A stretch of 64,000 nt of DNA from Lepisosteus oculatus. Its lineage: Eukaryota > Chordata > Actinopteri > Semionotiformes > Lepisosteidae. The DNA is taken from NCBI RefSeq assembly GCF_040954835.1, contig NC_090716.1:16243275-16307274 (forward strand), given 5' to 3'. Every line of letters begins with the position of its first letter. Position 1 is the stretch's first letter. The position numbers and the translations under genes are program-made. Positions 25,801-52,256 of this stretch are shown in pieces. A model generated the notes under the pieces. It was not told the origin of the DNA, made no database searches, and saw only the letters and a program-made list of their open reading frames with translations.

Positions 25801-28800
25801 CGCCTCCTGCAGCTTCTGGAACACAGCAGGAGGGCAGCAGGCCCAGGGGACACAGTGACTGTGGGAGTGTGGTGCTGCTCTGGGCAGAGAGCACTCAGTC
25901 ACGGGAGAAGGAGATCAGCTCTCTTAAGGTTGTAAGAATGCCAGAGCTGCTAAATGAGTGTGCAATAAAAATATATAGTAAATATACGGAAATCGTTTCC
26001 TGCACGTTGGATCACAGCCAACAGTGATGGGCATGTTTGGCATATTTGTAGCCTTATCCTCAAAACAAAGTGACTCAAATGTAAACTGCATAATTTTAGT
26101 GGTGCACTGGATTCACTATTCTTGTACAGGCTCTTGTGCCGCAGGAGAATGTAGTGGGGTATTCAGAATGTTTTTTTGTTGGCCATTTTCACCTACCTCT
26201 CTGTTCTGTAAAATGTTCTTTTCCACGGCCTGTATGGTCTCTATGTCGACCGTGGCCTGCGAGAGAAGGGATGAGTACAGCAGATGAAACCACAATGAGT
26301 TCTAGTGCACGTGCTGCAAACACTCCTGTGTAACCAGGAATCTGTACCTTGACAAGGATCTCTGTACCGTAATCCAATTCATTTTCCGTCTGACGGAGTA
26401 TGTCCTGAGAACATTAAAATGATAAACCACATTAAGAATGCCAGATCTAAGTCGTATATGACCAAACTTGCAAGTTCAGAAACTATACAAAATGCTGTCT
26501 GTTCTTTGAAGCCAGACTTCCTTTTTTTTCACTTTTGGTTTAAACAGCTCTCTAGTCTGCTTGCAAAACCCCTTCACCTTCAGTCCAAGATGTACCTCCA
26601 GTTTTGCCAGATTGTTTTCGTTCTTCTTAATCCAGGCTTTCACAACTCGCGTCCCCTGATCTTCTAGGAGAAGCTGACAAAAAAAAAAAAGTTTGAGAGC
26701 TTAGGCCTTTGTTGGTTGAGCTTGTGATAATATGCTTGGATTAATCAGAAATCAAATGGCAACGCTTAGTTTTTAATTCAAACAGCCATTCTAAGAAATG
26801 TATGTTTTGGGTTCTCTGAACGATGTCGATGTTGGGATGTCCGAACGAAATACTCTGTTGATAATCCGCACCTTCTCGTGTGAAACCTTGCTCTTCTTCC
26901 TCAGCTCCTCATTGTCACGCTCCTGTGTGGAAGGAACAGTGAAATGTTAGCACCAGTGATCCCGGAGAGCCACAGCAAGACCTTTTCATTTAATTAGGTT
27001 TTGCACTTAGTTAAAGCTCACAACCCAAACCTGAAGGACTGGGGATCTCCAACACCCCGGTTCTTGGAGATCCTTTCTAGAAAAAGAACTTGGGAAAGCC
27101 CAGCTCTCTTTTTTAGTGTTTTGCTCAGATTCTCCAATTACAGTGGCTTTTGCTGTTTACATCTGATTGTTCCTGATTGTTAGATTTTTGCTCTGCAAAG
27201 TGTTTTACTCCGTGAGATTCAGATACTTATGCTGGAGCTCTGCTCGAGGTATTAAGAGTACGAGAGCGTCTTTCCAGCAAGCAAGCCGCTTACCAGCAAG
27301 CATGTTTTCCGATGAAGGTCGTAAGTCAGTATTGGGAGGGCTTCCCTGACTGTGCTGGTGGAGTCTTGGTGCTGCTCAAGCCCAGAATGCTCCTGACTTG
27401 AAAAGAAAAAAATTGCAGAACTACATATTCCAGACTGAAAATAAATGAAATATAAGAATGTAAGACTGGTTAAGAAGGCGAAGAAGCCATACAGTTCATA
27501 TTGTGAGTTTGGTAGTTAGCAGTTAATGGATCCAAGGGTCTCGTTCAGCCATTTCTTTAAAAAAAAAAACAGGGTATCAGCTGCAACAGTATGGGGGTAC
27601 AAAATCTAGGCCAAGCTCTTTTGTGTTGTGGAAATGTCAATGTTCAGAGAGTTAAGGTTCTGGTGACTTACTTAGAATCCTGGGATTCATTCTCTTTAAT
27701 GCCAGTGAAATCCTTTTGTGCTGCATCTCCACGTTGGAGAACTAAGCAAGAAACAAAGATTTATGTCCCGCAAAGTGAGTGCCAAGTGCAAGGTCTTTGC
27801 TACTGTAAAGGGTTAATAATCTTTGGTTCTGTATAGGATGCTCATCCTACCATTGTGACAGTTTTCTGGTAAGACCCCACATGGGGACTTCTGGGAAGGT
27901 GGCAAGGAAGCAGCTGGAAATGGAGCCATTGGAAAGTGTTAGAATATCCCCCTGGGAAGGAATAGTTATGCCACAATTTGACATGGGCGCGTGCCTCTTG
28001 CAGGAGAGAAGTGTCATGTTGTTACCTTTTCTGTCTGTTCTACTGAGGAAACAGGTCCTGACCAAAGCCTCCTGTGTCCCAGAGCGATCCAGAGGTCGCA
28101 GGTCAGGGCCTCCTGTTTCCAGAAGAGAGTCCAGACTGGCTGTTCGTCCTGGAGCCCGGCTGCTCTGAACTGGGCGTAGCTGGTGCAGAGACTGGGATCG
28201 TCTCATCCCGGGCGAAAGTCTTACACAGCGGTCGCACTGAGCCCACTGTTCTCTTTAAAACACAAACATTAGCACATGCCAAGTCTGCACATATGCACTG
28301 TACCAAAGTCCATTATAAGGCAATGACATGATAATATAAAATAACATGTGAAATGATGTTATTGCTGAAAATTTAATTTTATTAACTTGTTTGCAGTAGC
28401 ATTTTTCATAGCACCTATAAGGTTATAACAATAAGGCTAGATATTAGGTAATGAAATGGGAAATGCTAAACTTTGAAGAAGATACTTGAGGGCCCTGATT
28501 CAGATATTCCAAGTCCCCAGATGTATTGACAAAGTTAACCCCATGGACTAATTCCACAGAATCTTCATAAGGAATGAAACACCAACCAGCGGATACAAGT
28601 GGAAACTACATGGAATAAATTATAGCCGCTGAATCAAATATTTTGTGGAATAAAAGATGTAAATGTTGATAACATTAGAGTCTGTCAAATACTTGACATG
28701 CAGTTGCTATAGCAACATGTTCCTACCTGTTATTGGAAAAATAGCAAAGTAAATAATACTTTATTTTGCCTTTTTAAGGATACAGCATTGTTTTTAAATT

Positions 28801-31800
28801 AATTAAAATACAATAACAAATTTAAAAGAAATAGAATAATTCAGGAATAGAATTTAAAATGATTTACCTGCAGTTGCCTCAGAAGCTGACTCTGGAACTC
28901 TGAAAATGAAAACAAAATATTTTTTTTCCCCCAAGTCACTACAGTCTATATTTTAAAATGAGTGTTTTTCAATATTTTTAAATAGGTGATTTTCAATAAT
29001 AAATACATATGAACAGAATTTAGTCGATATCGAAGTTTAAATATTTGAGACGGCTCAGGAGATGGAGATGGAGATGTCTGGCTGGTAGGAAGTTGAAAAC
29101 AGCAGTTGTTTACTTCAGACATCAGGCATCACCTAGCGCCTATAGAATGTTCATTCACATCACTCAGCTGTGTCATACGGCAGGAGCTGAAGGACTCAGC
29201 TAGGTCATCAGTAATTCTTTTATACTCTCCATCCACTTTCCCATCGCTTTACCCAGTGCAGGGTCCTGTTCTGGTAAGCAGTGGGCACAAGGCGGGATAC
29301 ACCCTGGATGGGACGCCAGTCCATCACAGGCCACCAAGACACAAACATTCTGCAACTGTGTAATCTTGTTCAGTTCCTTTGAGTTGATGGAGTATAAATA
29401 CGTTTGCCATAAATGTGTGTCTCAGCTTGGATTAGCAATCTTGAGATTTAAAGGATGAAGAGGTTGTTGATGAAGTAAGGATCCAGTAGTAATGTATTTT
29501 ATCATAATATATAACAATGTGTCATGAATGCTGAAGATTTTCAGTGGTGTCTTTTTTTCTGAACCTTTAAGGACAAAAAGTGAATGGACAGGACGTTAGT
29601 TTTTTAAATGCATCTGTCTTCCTTCCAGTTTCTGCCATCTTTTGAGATCAGAAATTCACTCATGTGCTTCTCTTAAAATGTATTTTCTCCCCCAGCCCTT
29701 CATGGAGAAGTGAAGCCCTCTCTAATCAAAGTAAGACCTTTTTGTTTTATTTTTAAATAAATGGTTGTATTAGGAACCATTTGTATTAAGAAGATTCAGA
29801 GCTCTTCTAGTTTTGTCATTATAGAAATGAAGCACTCGTTAAGCCTACACTATGACTGGCCTTTGGCCCCTGTCTGAAACTATTATTAGATAAAGTGAAG
29901 TTGGCAAGCCGAGAGACCGAGATGGCTGACTAGTACATGGAGTATCATGTTAACCCCCTTGATGAGCTGATAGCCATTGACACAACTGAAAGGACTGGAC
30001 AAGATCAAAGATTACAACACTATCTGGGGCCAATATGGGACCAGTTCATTGCAGCCAAATTAGTAGTAGTGTAGTAGTTATTTTTCCAGTCTCTTATTCT
30101 CATACATTTCTGGGTTGTCTTGTTGCTGAGGGCTTGGTCTGTCACTCAGTGGTCTGTTGTCTTGCAGTTGCCCTGCCCAGGCTAGTGGACGTGGACTGGA
30201 GAGTGGATGTGAAGACAGCCTCGGACACTCTGAACCGCATGGCTGTTCCCACCTGCCTGGTCCAGATGAAGGTATCCTGAAATTCCACCATGGTTTCTCT
30301 CTGTATTTTTCATTTTATTCCCTCTATTCCTCTATTTTGACAGTTTTAGTTGTTTTTCTTACCTCTGTTTGATTTCAAGCTACTTTTCTGTATGCAAGTA
30401 AATTTGACTTAATATGATGTCAACAGGAGATAAACTATAGTGTAAAACATTTCCACCCCAGAGATTAACTATAGTGTAAAGGGTTTCTAGAACCCCAGCT
30501 GACCATAGCATTACTGCTGCTATGAATATAATGAATGATGATCATGTATTCTACTTATTTTTGTATTATGTTTAGAAGGGTCAATTTACAGCATTAATCC
30601 AGTGCTTTTCTTCAGCTCGTATAGCTTAAGTATTGTTTCCTAAATACCTGCAGGTAAATGTGTTCTAGTTATATGTGCTAACAAGAGCACATTCACTCAA
30701 GTAAAAAGGATCATATTCATGACAAAAGTACTATACTTATCACACAGTAAGTTACATATAGCTGTTTGCATGTGCACGACTTTTTCCAGATTTCAACTTT
30801 CTACCATAAACTCTTATGAACAACATAACTCCTGTAGCTAAATATAGATAACAGAAAAACGCCAGGTTTCATCATTGTGTTACTCATGAGATGAATGTCA
30901 GTAAAGGGGCTACCTGTGGAAGTAGCTTGAATTTCGCAGTCTTGTCTGTTGTGCCATACAGTGGCTTGAAGCCCAGTGCCCTAAAACAACACCATTGTTC
31001 CCTTAGCCTTACACATCTTACACACAGTCAGTAAACGTAGTTGGAATATTTGAGTTCTGACAATTTATGATATTCAAAGTCTCCATTGGCCTTTTCTATT
31101 ACTATAAATCTTTGACTGCTATGAATATGGATATATTTAGGTGAAAAAAAACAAGCTTGTTATTTAGCAGTCTTTAATTCACACTGATTGGTCTTCTGAA
31201 ACTAAATCGCAGTCTCAAGGGAAACTGTACATGAGCAATATAAAGGATTGTTATAGACATATTGATATATGTCATGTATCCCTTGACACTTACCTCATTT
31301 GTTCCCCCCTATAAACAGGCAAACTTAAATGACTAAATGTTCATAAGGAGTTTGTCATAGAAGTGTTTCTACACAAAGAAGGGAAATCATTTAGTGAAAT
31401 GAGTAGGACAGGGAAAATGTTGCAGGACTTCTGCACGGCAGCTGTGAGCTGTGAGCTGCTTCGCAGACATGCTAGCGTCAGCCGGGGAAGTGGCACAGTG
31501 GCACAACACTGCGGTCCTTCAGGTGCCTGGGAGGCCACAGGAGGCGCTGTTTCACCGAGAGCTCTACCCCTCTAGCCAAGACCCTGGGAATCCCACTCAC
31601 AGCCCACACTCAAGGCCGTAGAGCTCAGACCTCACCTACCAGACTGCACTGCCTATACAGTTTAGTGACAACTTTATATGCCTTGAACTTGCCACAATAT
31701 ACCATGCCTGAATATTTTCACATTGTTTCCCTAAGCCTTCACTGTATTTTACTGTGTTTTATAGTAATATAGGGAGGTCAAGGAATATTTTATTAACACA

Positions 31801-32243
31801 ACACTGTTATAAGTTCTGCTGTTTCTTCATAAACAAGTGAGTGGAAAAATGATCGCTGGTGAATTTCCTTTTGCCCAGCTGTTTTATTCTGTTGATCAAC
31901 TATTAGATTAAATCTTACTTGTTAAACGTTTGGAGGAAAAAAATAGTAAACTTGTTGACCCCGGAGTAAAAATTGTTTTAAGGTCCTGTCTTACTAAAGA
32001 GACCACAGGAGTGTAAGAGGAAAGTCTTTCATTCCTTTGTCCCAACTAAAAAAATGCAGTGCTCAGATTTTGGATAAAATAAATAAGCATCTGTCTCTGT
32101 TCCAGGTCCAGGATGATCCCAGCCTCTGTGGGTCGGACTCACTCTCCACTGTGACTGTGGAGCTCAGCAAGGAGACGCTGGAGACGATGCTGGATGGTCT
32201 GGGAAGGATCAGAGACCAGCTGTCCACAGTGGCCAGCAAATAG
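19808..32243 (+). CDS. commd9: commd9, COMM domain-containing protein 9 (complete, six coding exons)
   Basis: Coding exons: 19808-19858, 21186-21311, 21846-21985, 29696-29730, 30168-30271 and 32106-32243, giving 594 nt or 197 residues plus TAG. All junctions are GT-AG and the phases agree. The start MAALTEQHFKSLQLLLK and the length (human about 198) fit the family. The C-terminal COMM domain begins near the tryptophan-containing segment LPRLVDVDWRVDVK and ends in DGLGRIRDQLSTVASK. COMMD9 is a subunit of the CCC/Commander complex that works with retriever and WASH to recycle endosomal cargo and modulates NF-kB and copper-linked signalling. Exon 4 is only 35 nt, easily missed. Intron 3 (21986-29695) contains antisense exons of another gene. 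No canonical AATAAA was found soon after the stop. Confidence 0.95.
22120..22412 (+). repeat. interspersed repeat, near full-length copy, with (GT)n
   Basis: All modules of the 1222-1465 family in order: 'ctggagtttgtatgttttcc', 'gtgtgggtttcctccaagtg', 'gacatgctggtaggttcact', a GT run, 'gatggactggcatcccctct' and 'ttggatgaagtggttaaa'. Lies in commd9 intron 3. Confidence 0.75.
24135..24330 (+). repeat. interspersed repeat with 'cagcgcccctggagctgctg' module
   Basis: The string 'ggttaagggctttattcagg' followed by 'ggcccaatgg' is typical of a widely dispersed fish repeat; family not determined. Lies in commd9 intron 3. Confidence 0.5.
24846..24860 (+). promoter_or_regulatory. CTCF-like site
   Basis: CCACTAGGTGGCAGC matches the core CTCF consensus closely. 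It lies in commd9 intron 3, just 3' of the antisense gene. Binding not tested. Confidence 0.45.
25303..28899 (-). CDS. nested antisense gene: coiled-coil-like protein with Glu-rich tail (partial, C-terminal part)
   Basis: Nine minus-strand exons with GT-AG ends and compatible phases: 28899-28868, 28245-28026, 27741-27672, 27396-27294, 26922-26872, 26673-26596, 26404-26348, 26256-26197 and 25815-25303 (stop at 25303-25305). The last five joins are phase 0 and the most secure; the first three exons are less certain. The product starts around FQSQLLRQLQ. It has helix-forming charged segments (ERDNEELRKKSKVSHEK, VVKAWIKKNENNLAKLE, ATVDIETIQAVEKNILQNRE) and then a segment LPRQLCPEEMGEAKAQQFI. It ends in about 120 residues dominated by Glu, Lys and Asp. 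No N-terminus was found, so the 5' end lies upstream, perhaps still in commd9 intron 3. I do not recognise it. An axonemal coiled-coil protein (AXDND1-like, with an acidic tail) is a weak guess only. Confidence 0.65.
25325..25700. repeat. long polypyrimidine/polypurine tract coding for the acidic tail
   Basis: The plus strand is almost pure C/T with irregular CTCCTC and TTCTTC units. Read on the minus strand these are GAG/GAA/AAG codons of the nested gene's last exon. Low-complexity but in frame throughout. Confidence 0.85.
29222..29345 (-). repeat. interspersed repeat, inverted fragment
   Basis: Contains 'cccagtgcagggtcctgttc', 'gcgggatacaccctggatgg' and 'gacgccagtccatcacaggc', the reverse complement of the 3' modules of the 1222-1465 family. 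Confidence 0.65.
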
Positions 32244-34614
32244 GGCAGTCCCAGCAGCTCTGCGTAGCTCCGTGAAGCCAGCAGTGTAAATGTGGATGGT
32301 GCAGTGTTGACGCTGGTATCTGGGACCAAATGACTTGCAGAGTGTCTACTGACGTGTGCTTGAATCAGCGTTGTCAGTACTTAGTGAAGCTGGAATCTGT
32401 TGGCACCTTGGTTTCAGTGCTCTCAGGTGTTGGGCTGACTTTTCAGATGGATTGTTCCAAATCATCACCAGTTCAGTTTCTCCTGGAGGCTCAGATACAA
32501 AGCCTTCCTTTCACTCAGAGGTAGCAAGCAGAGAAAACACTTTTTCAGCTTGCTTGCTCTAGAGTAACGAGGGAAGTTCCTGTTAAAAATAGATACAAAT
32601 CTGTAAAAAGCAGAAGTGTTATCTGGGTGGTTCACAGGGCATGCAGGGTTGATGCCCTACTTTTGCTTAGTTCTAATTTGATCTTTGCATAACCAACCTC
32701 ACCCTTTGCTAGGGATGTTCACCCAGACCTCACAATGACCATCATAGGGAAATCCAGCAGGTTTTATTTCAGTCATTTTCAAGACTAACCACAAAAGTGA
32801 ATTCAGAAACCCAGCCCACACTAACCCAGTGCATGCTGATTTTTGCCAAGCACAGCACTAATTAAACCGGTTGAGCTGCCCTTTGGCGGTCCCTGGTGGC
32901 AGAGTGTGCAGCTGCTGCTCCATCTCGGGCCAGTCGGCCGCACTAATTTTTTTACCATTTAATGCACGTTTTATGTTTTGTATATTCTTTGGTGTGATAC
33001 AATGTAATGATTATCCTATGTTCTTCAGTTATGGGCAGAGTTCCCCACCTCCCTGAGTGGATGATAAAGTACAATAGCCTATGTGGAGTACAAAAACAAC
33101 TAATTTTGTATGTCTTCCATTTGGTTGAAAAATGCAATTCTGTACATTCTCGGATTTTGAAATGTTGGCACTCTTAACCTCTTTGCATTTACACAGAAAT
33201 ACAAAAAGACTGAATTACTTTGCAGGGCATAATGTACTCAGTATTCAATCTTACTGACAAAGGACTGAGCGCACAAAACAACACAGACTCGCGGTGTGTG
33301 GGGAAATGATGACATCATGTATGTTGGTATAGGAGGGAGTACCTTTCTGGCCTCAGTTACTTGAGCGCCAGAGCCTTGTAGCACAGTGCGTGTGACGTGA
33401 CACTTTAGCGTAGCCCTGCCTGAGCACGACTTAGTCCAATCCATACGTTTTTCGACTTTATTATAATGCTGTTTCACCGGGGGGGATCTGGAGGGTCTAT
33501 TCATTGGGTGTTTACGTGTTGAATGCAGTCTGCATAGATCAATAACTATGGGCTGCAGCGCTAGCAAGAAGCCGAAGAGAATCCTACTCCTGGTTCAATA
33601 CCGATTCCTCATCCTTCACATTAACTTAATTTTACATCTCCCAGATCCCTGTGGCTGCTTAAATTGTGTTTATATCTGCAGATGAACATTAAGTTCCCTG
33701 CACTGGTTTGCTTTCGCGGCGAGAGTGTTACGCAGAGCAACAGCGGGAGAAGGGTGACTCTCTAACGGTTGTCCACATCCATCCATTACCCACAAAACGC
33801 CCAGATGGAAGGAACATGTTTTCCCGATTGTTTTATTACGGGAAATGAAAGCACCTTCTGGAATATCGGTTGCATTGAGCGGGGTATGTAAACTGATGAG
33901 CTGAGCCCGGTGTGTCCTGGCAGCGGTCTGGGGGCCGGGAGGAGCGCCCCCGGGAGAGCCTATAGGAGGCCGGGGAGTGGCGCTTGAGATCTGGGCTAAA
34001 GTGCAAATGCGAGGCTACACCCTTGAGGTGCCGAGAAGGCAAACGGGCCTCTTCGGATTGGCCCATAAAAGTGTGCAACATATAGATGAGTCGTGATCGT
34101 AGCTCAATCCTGATGCCTCAGCGGCGTCATGTAGCAGAATTATTCACATTAACTCCCCTCGACTGCAGGGCAGATACCTGGAAAAGATCACTTTTAGGCA
34201 AGGGACGGGCACACCAGACCAGTGGTTCTGTCAATTGTTACAATGGGAAACGCCGATGAAATCTCGTCTCACATCTAACTTTTCACAAACAGGGGGCAAA
34301 TGGGGATGAGAAGGAAAAAAAAAGTAAATATTCTGGTACGGAAACCGAAAACACGCCGCAAATCACTGAGCGCGTTTATCTTTGTGGTCTGGAAGAGAGC
34401 CGATCCGTGAGATCAGGAGCGGGTGTCCTGTGCCGGACCGGCCGCAGCAGCGCTGTGACTGCTAGGCGGGGCGACCAATCGCAGCCCGGGCTGTGGGAGG
34501 AAGGGCAGGCCGCAGCCCGACAGCCCCCAGCCTGCTCCCCGCTGGAGTACAAGAGCAGCTCCCACGGCAAGGACCAAGTTCACGTCTCGGAAACAAACCT
34601 GTGCAGCCGTCGGG
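32244..34614. other. commd9 3' region and cat upstream region
   Basis: About 2.4 kb holding the commd9 3' UTR (end not located) and a rising GC/CpG content toward cat. A short plus ORF beginning MGCSASKK at 33548 (myristoylation-like) is noted in findings but not called. No TATA box is evident before cat. Confidence 0.4.
34464..34480 (+). promoter_or_regulatory. GC box plus CCAAT box of the cat promoter
   Basis: A GC box (GGCGGGGC, about 34466-34473) is followed directly by CCAAT at 34475-34479, about 135 bp before the catalase ATG, in a CpG-rich, TATA-less setting. Mammalian catalase promoters are described as TATA-less with CCAAT and GC boxes, so this is a plausible core promoter. Confidence 0.5.
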
Positions 34615-49258
<14,644 letters not shown>

Positions 49259-50397
49259 CGTCCCAAGTCCATGGAGAGCGTGCCAGTGGACACCACAGGC
49301 TAATGGTGTTATTCCTGCTGTTTCCTGACATGTAACAATAAGCTGAAGAATCAGATTTCTAATGACGACTAGTAATTGGATTCTTAAACACTTAGGATAA
49401 GAATTGGTTTTATAAGCTAGGTTTTGAATTTTTCAACTAATCAAGTGGGGTGGCCAGGCAGGGGTAAAGCCTTAAGGTCTGGCTTGGTGATCACACTTTT
49501 TTTCCCAGTTTGTGTAAAAAGTGATTGGTGGGTTTTTTTGGGTCAAATTTGAGTCCCATTAACATGGCTAATAGGACTAGTTTCTGAGACAGACACCTGT
49601 ATTAGGAGATGTAGTTCCACTTTTCTAACTACTGGAGGGCCAGATACTGCTCACCTGTTTAGTGGGATGAGGAGCTGAAGGATTTGCAGTGTTTTAGAAG
49701 TGGCATTGTGTGATTGAAAGGCAAAGCCTTATCGATTTCATATCCTGTTCTGTCATGCATGTCAGTTTTGTTTTTTCATCCAGATATTGGAGACTGCACA
49801 ATCCTGCAGTTGTGGGTTACTGGCCAGGGGGAAAAAAACTTCCCCTGCTCCTCAGGATCCTTGCATTGTACAGTTGGGCACCATTTTTGAATGGGGGGTG
49901 TATTGTTTGTACAATGCACTGCTGTAGGCTCAAGGAAACATGGCTCAGCAGAGACAAATCTTTTCATTTGGATAAGATCCTCTTACATCAGTCCCAGTTA
50001 ACCTGGCACTGGAAAAAAAAATGCTTTTCCTGAAAGTAGGAATTGGTTTTCATGTTTTGCTCATCCGAGACATGTAGTGGCCCACTGGAGCAGCACTTAC
50101 AGAGTCTCCAATGCCAGAATGAGGCTGTTAATTTAGGATTTGTGCTTTCTGAAGGAACCCTGTTTTATCTCCTTACTCCGTCCATGTGCATGAGGAGCAG
50201 TAGTCAAAAACTGTTTTGAGCAGTTAAGGTTGAAATGTTCATTATTTGGAGGGAATTCGTCCTTTTTGTTGGGGAAAGTAAACTGACTGTCAATGCAATT
50301 TCATTTTCGATTAATATACCTGCTGATTTATTATATACAATTGTTAACCTCCAGCTATGGATGCTTTCAAAAGCTTGGATTTCTAAACAAATCTGCT

Positions 50398-50403
50398 AAT
50401 AAA
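50398..50403 (+). terminator. cat poly(A) signal
   Basis: AATAAA about 1.14 kb after the catalase stop codon, followed by a T-rich stretch. Gives a 3' UTR of roughly 1.16 kb. Confidence 0.65.
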
Positions 50404-52140
50404 GTTACTTTCTTTTCAATGGATTTGAAAGTTTTCCCTGGTGATCTTTTTAGATTTATTTGAAAAGACACATTTATGGTCTGGGAAATCCAGCTTTGTA
50501 CCCTTGAGTTCTTGAGGTTTTTTGGTCAGCAAATGTGTAGACACTTATAGCACGTCAACCCAGACAGCAGCCTGTACAATGCAACTCTATGCCCCACAGC
50601 GATGTTGTTTTACAATTAATGACCTGTCTGCAGGTATTGGTGGAAGAGACTTGGATGGACCTTGACCGATTCAAATTGCACCTTTGGGAAAAGAGAATTC
50701 CAAGCAAGATCTTTAAACTACAGACCTGTCTGAGCAACCAACCTCATATCTAGGTGGTGCTATGAGAGGAGGGAGAGTAATAAGAGAGAATGCTAGCGCC
50801 TGTCATGGGAGCAAAGGTGAAACCATGGTTTACAGTAAGAATCGCTTAATCCTCTCTGGATTTTTTTCTGGAAGGAAGCCAGAGTACCCAGAGGGAAACC
50901 CTCATGAGCCTGGGGAGAACATGCAAACTCCACACAGACAGGCACCCAAGGCTGGAATCTGCTGAATCAATCCCCCTCCCCCTGTACTGAACACAAAATA
51001 GCAGCATATTTGTCAGTTATTTCCCCAATAGCTGTTGCATTTCAAGTATCCAAACCAATAAGGTATTTATGTACAGCCACCACTGAGAGTGGGGGGGGGA
51101 ATCTTCCAACCGTGAAAAACAAACCAGGATACACAAAGTACAAAAGAGAATGAGGCTGTTGATTGTTTTTTGTGGATCTCTGATCTGGCAATCGGCTTCT
51201 GCAATACAGCTGGGGAGCATGAGGCAGAGTCCACCCATTAAGTAATAAAGTTTTCAATTAACATTTGTGGGCTCTGGCTTCTGTTTTACCAAAGTGTCTG
51301 AATTCTAAGGGGTTGATGATACTATTGTTACTGAACACTGTCTATTGCTAGATTTGGACTGAACCGTGAACCAAATTTTAAACCTTTAACAATTTTGTAC
51401 ACATTCGGGTGCACCTCTCTGAACATCCTGTTGCCAGTCTCTGACGTCCATAAGGGCTTTCAGCTAATATCCTATTCACTTACACCTTGCAAAACACATA
51501 CAGGCCTGAGCTTGTGGTTTCCATTCTCGAGCAGCTCTGTGCCAGCTTGGTTTCCTGTAAATGCCAGTTTGTTGCCAAAAATGGATTAGTTTCTGGTTTG
51601 GAATGAAAAAATAAAAATGTGCTATGTTCTACATTTCAAAGACTTTATCAACATATCTGTGTGTTTTAGTGGAAAGTTTTACATGCAGCCATCAATTGCT
51701 TGTTAGGCAAAGGTGATTAACAAGTTCAGGAAGGATAACCATGACATTTATTGGTAAATAAACTTTGATTGAAGTCAGTCTCACACAGCTGGTCCTAATT
51801 GCCACCATTCCAGAAATTAGATCCAGTACAGTGTAAATCAAACATCTCCGTTCACATTTGTCTGAAGCATCCCTCCACCTTTACAGCTGTCCCCTGGTTC
51901 TCTCCTCCCTGACTGGGGTTCGAGACCTCTCATCCTGGGTCCAGGAGGCTACCCATTAAGCCAACAGGATCAACCAAACCTACAGCATACTGTCACAAAA
52001 ATCAGAACATTCTCGATGCATCTCATTCTTGGAGATTGTTGTCTGTAGTAAAATATATTTTCTGAATATACTTTTACCAGTTCAGGTCAAGTATTTGCTT
52101 TTCTGTTCGTGGGCTTTGAGAGGTCTTGCAGATGGCTGTG
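50404..52140. other. cat to IFITM spacer
   Basis: About 1.7 kb without a gene; an inverted interspersed repeat fragment lies at 50862-50965. Otherwise nothing recognised. Confidence 0.5.
50862..50965 (-). repeat. interspersed repeat, inverted fragment
   Basis: Contains 'gagcctggggagaacatgca' and 'aactccacacagacaggcac', the reverse of the 5' modules in 14940-15140. Confidence 0.65.
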
Positions 52141-52154
52141 GTGCAATCGGTCTG

Positions 52155-52190
52155 AGCCCGCCCCCCGCTGTCAGAGAGAGATATAAAACA
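52155..52190 (+). promoter_or_regulatory. GC box and TATA box of the first IFITM-like gene
   Basis: A GC-box-like stretch (gcccgccccc, about 52157-52166) and ATATAAAA at 52181-52188, about 75 bp before the ATG. No clear interferon-stimulated response element was seen. Confidence 0.6.
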
Positions 52191-52256
52191 GGGCGAGAGA
52201 GCTGGGACCCACCTCACTCCTCACGCCGCTGGAGCCCCGGACAGTCCTCAGCCGCC

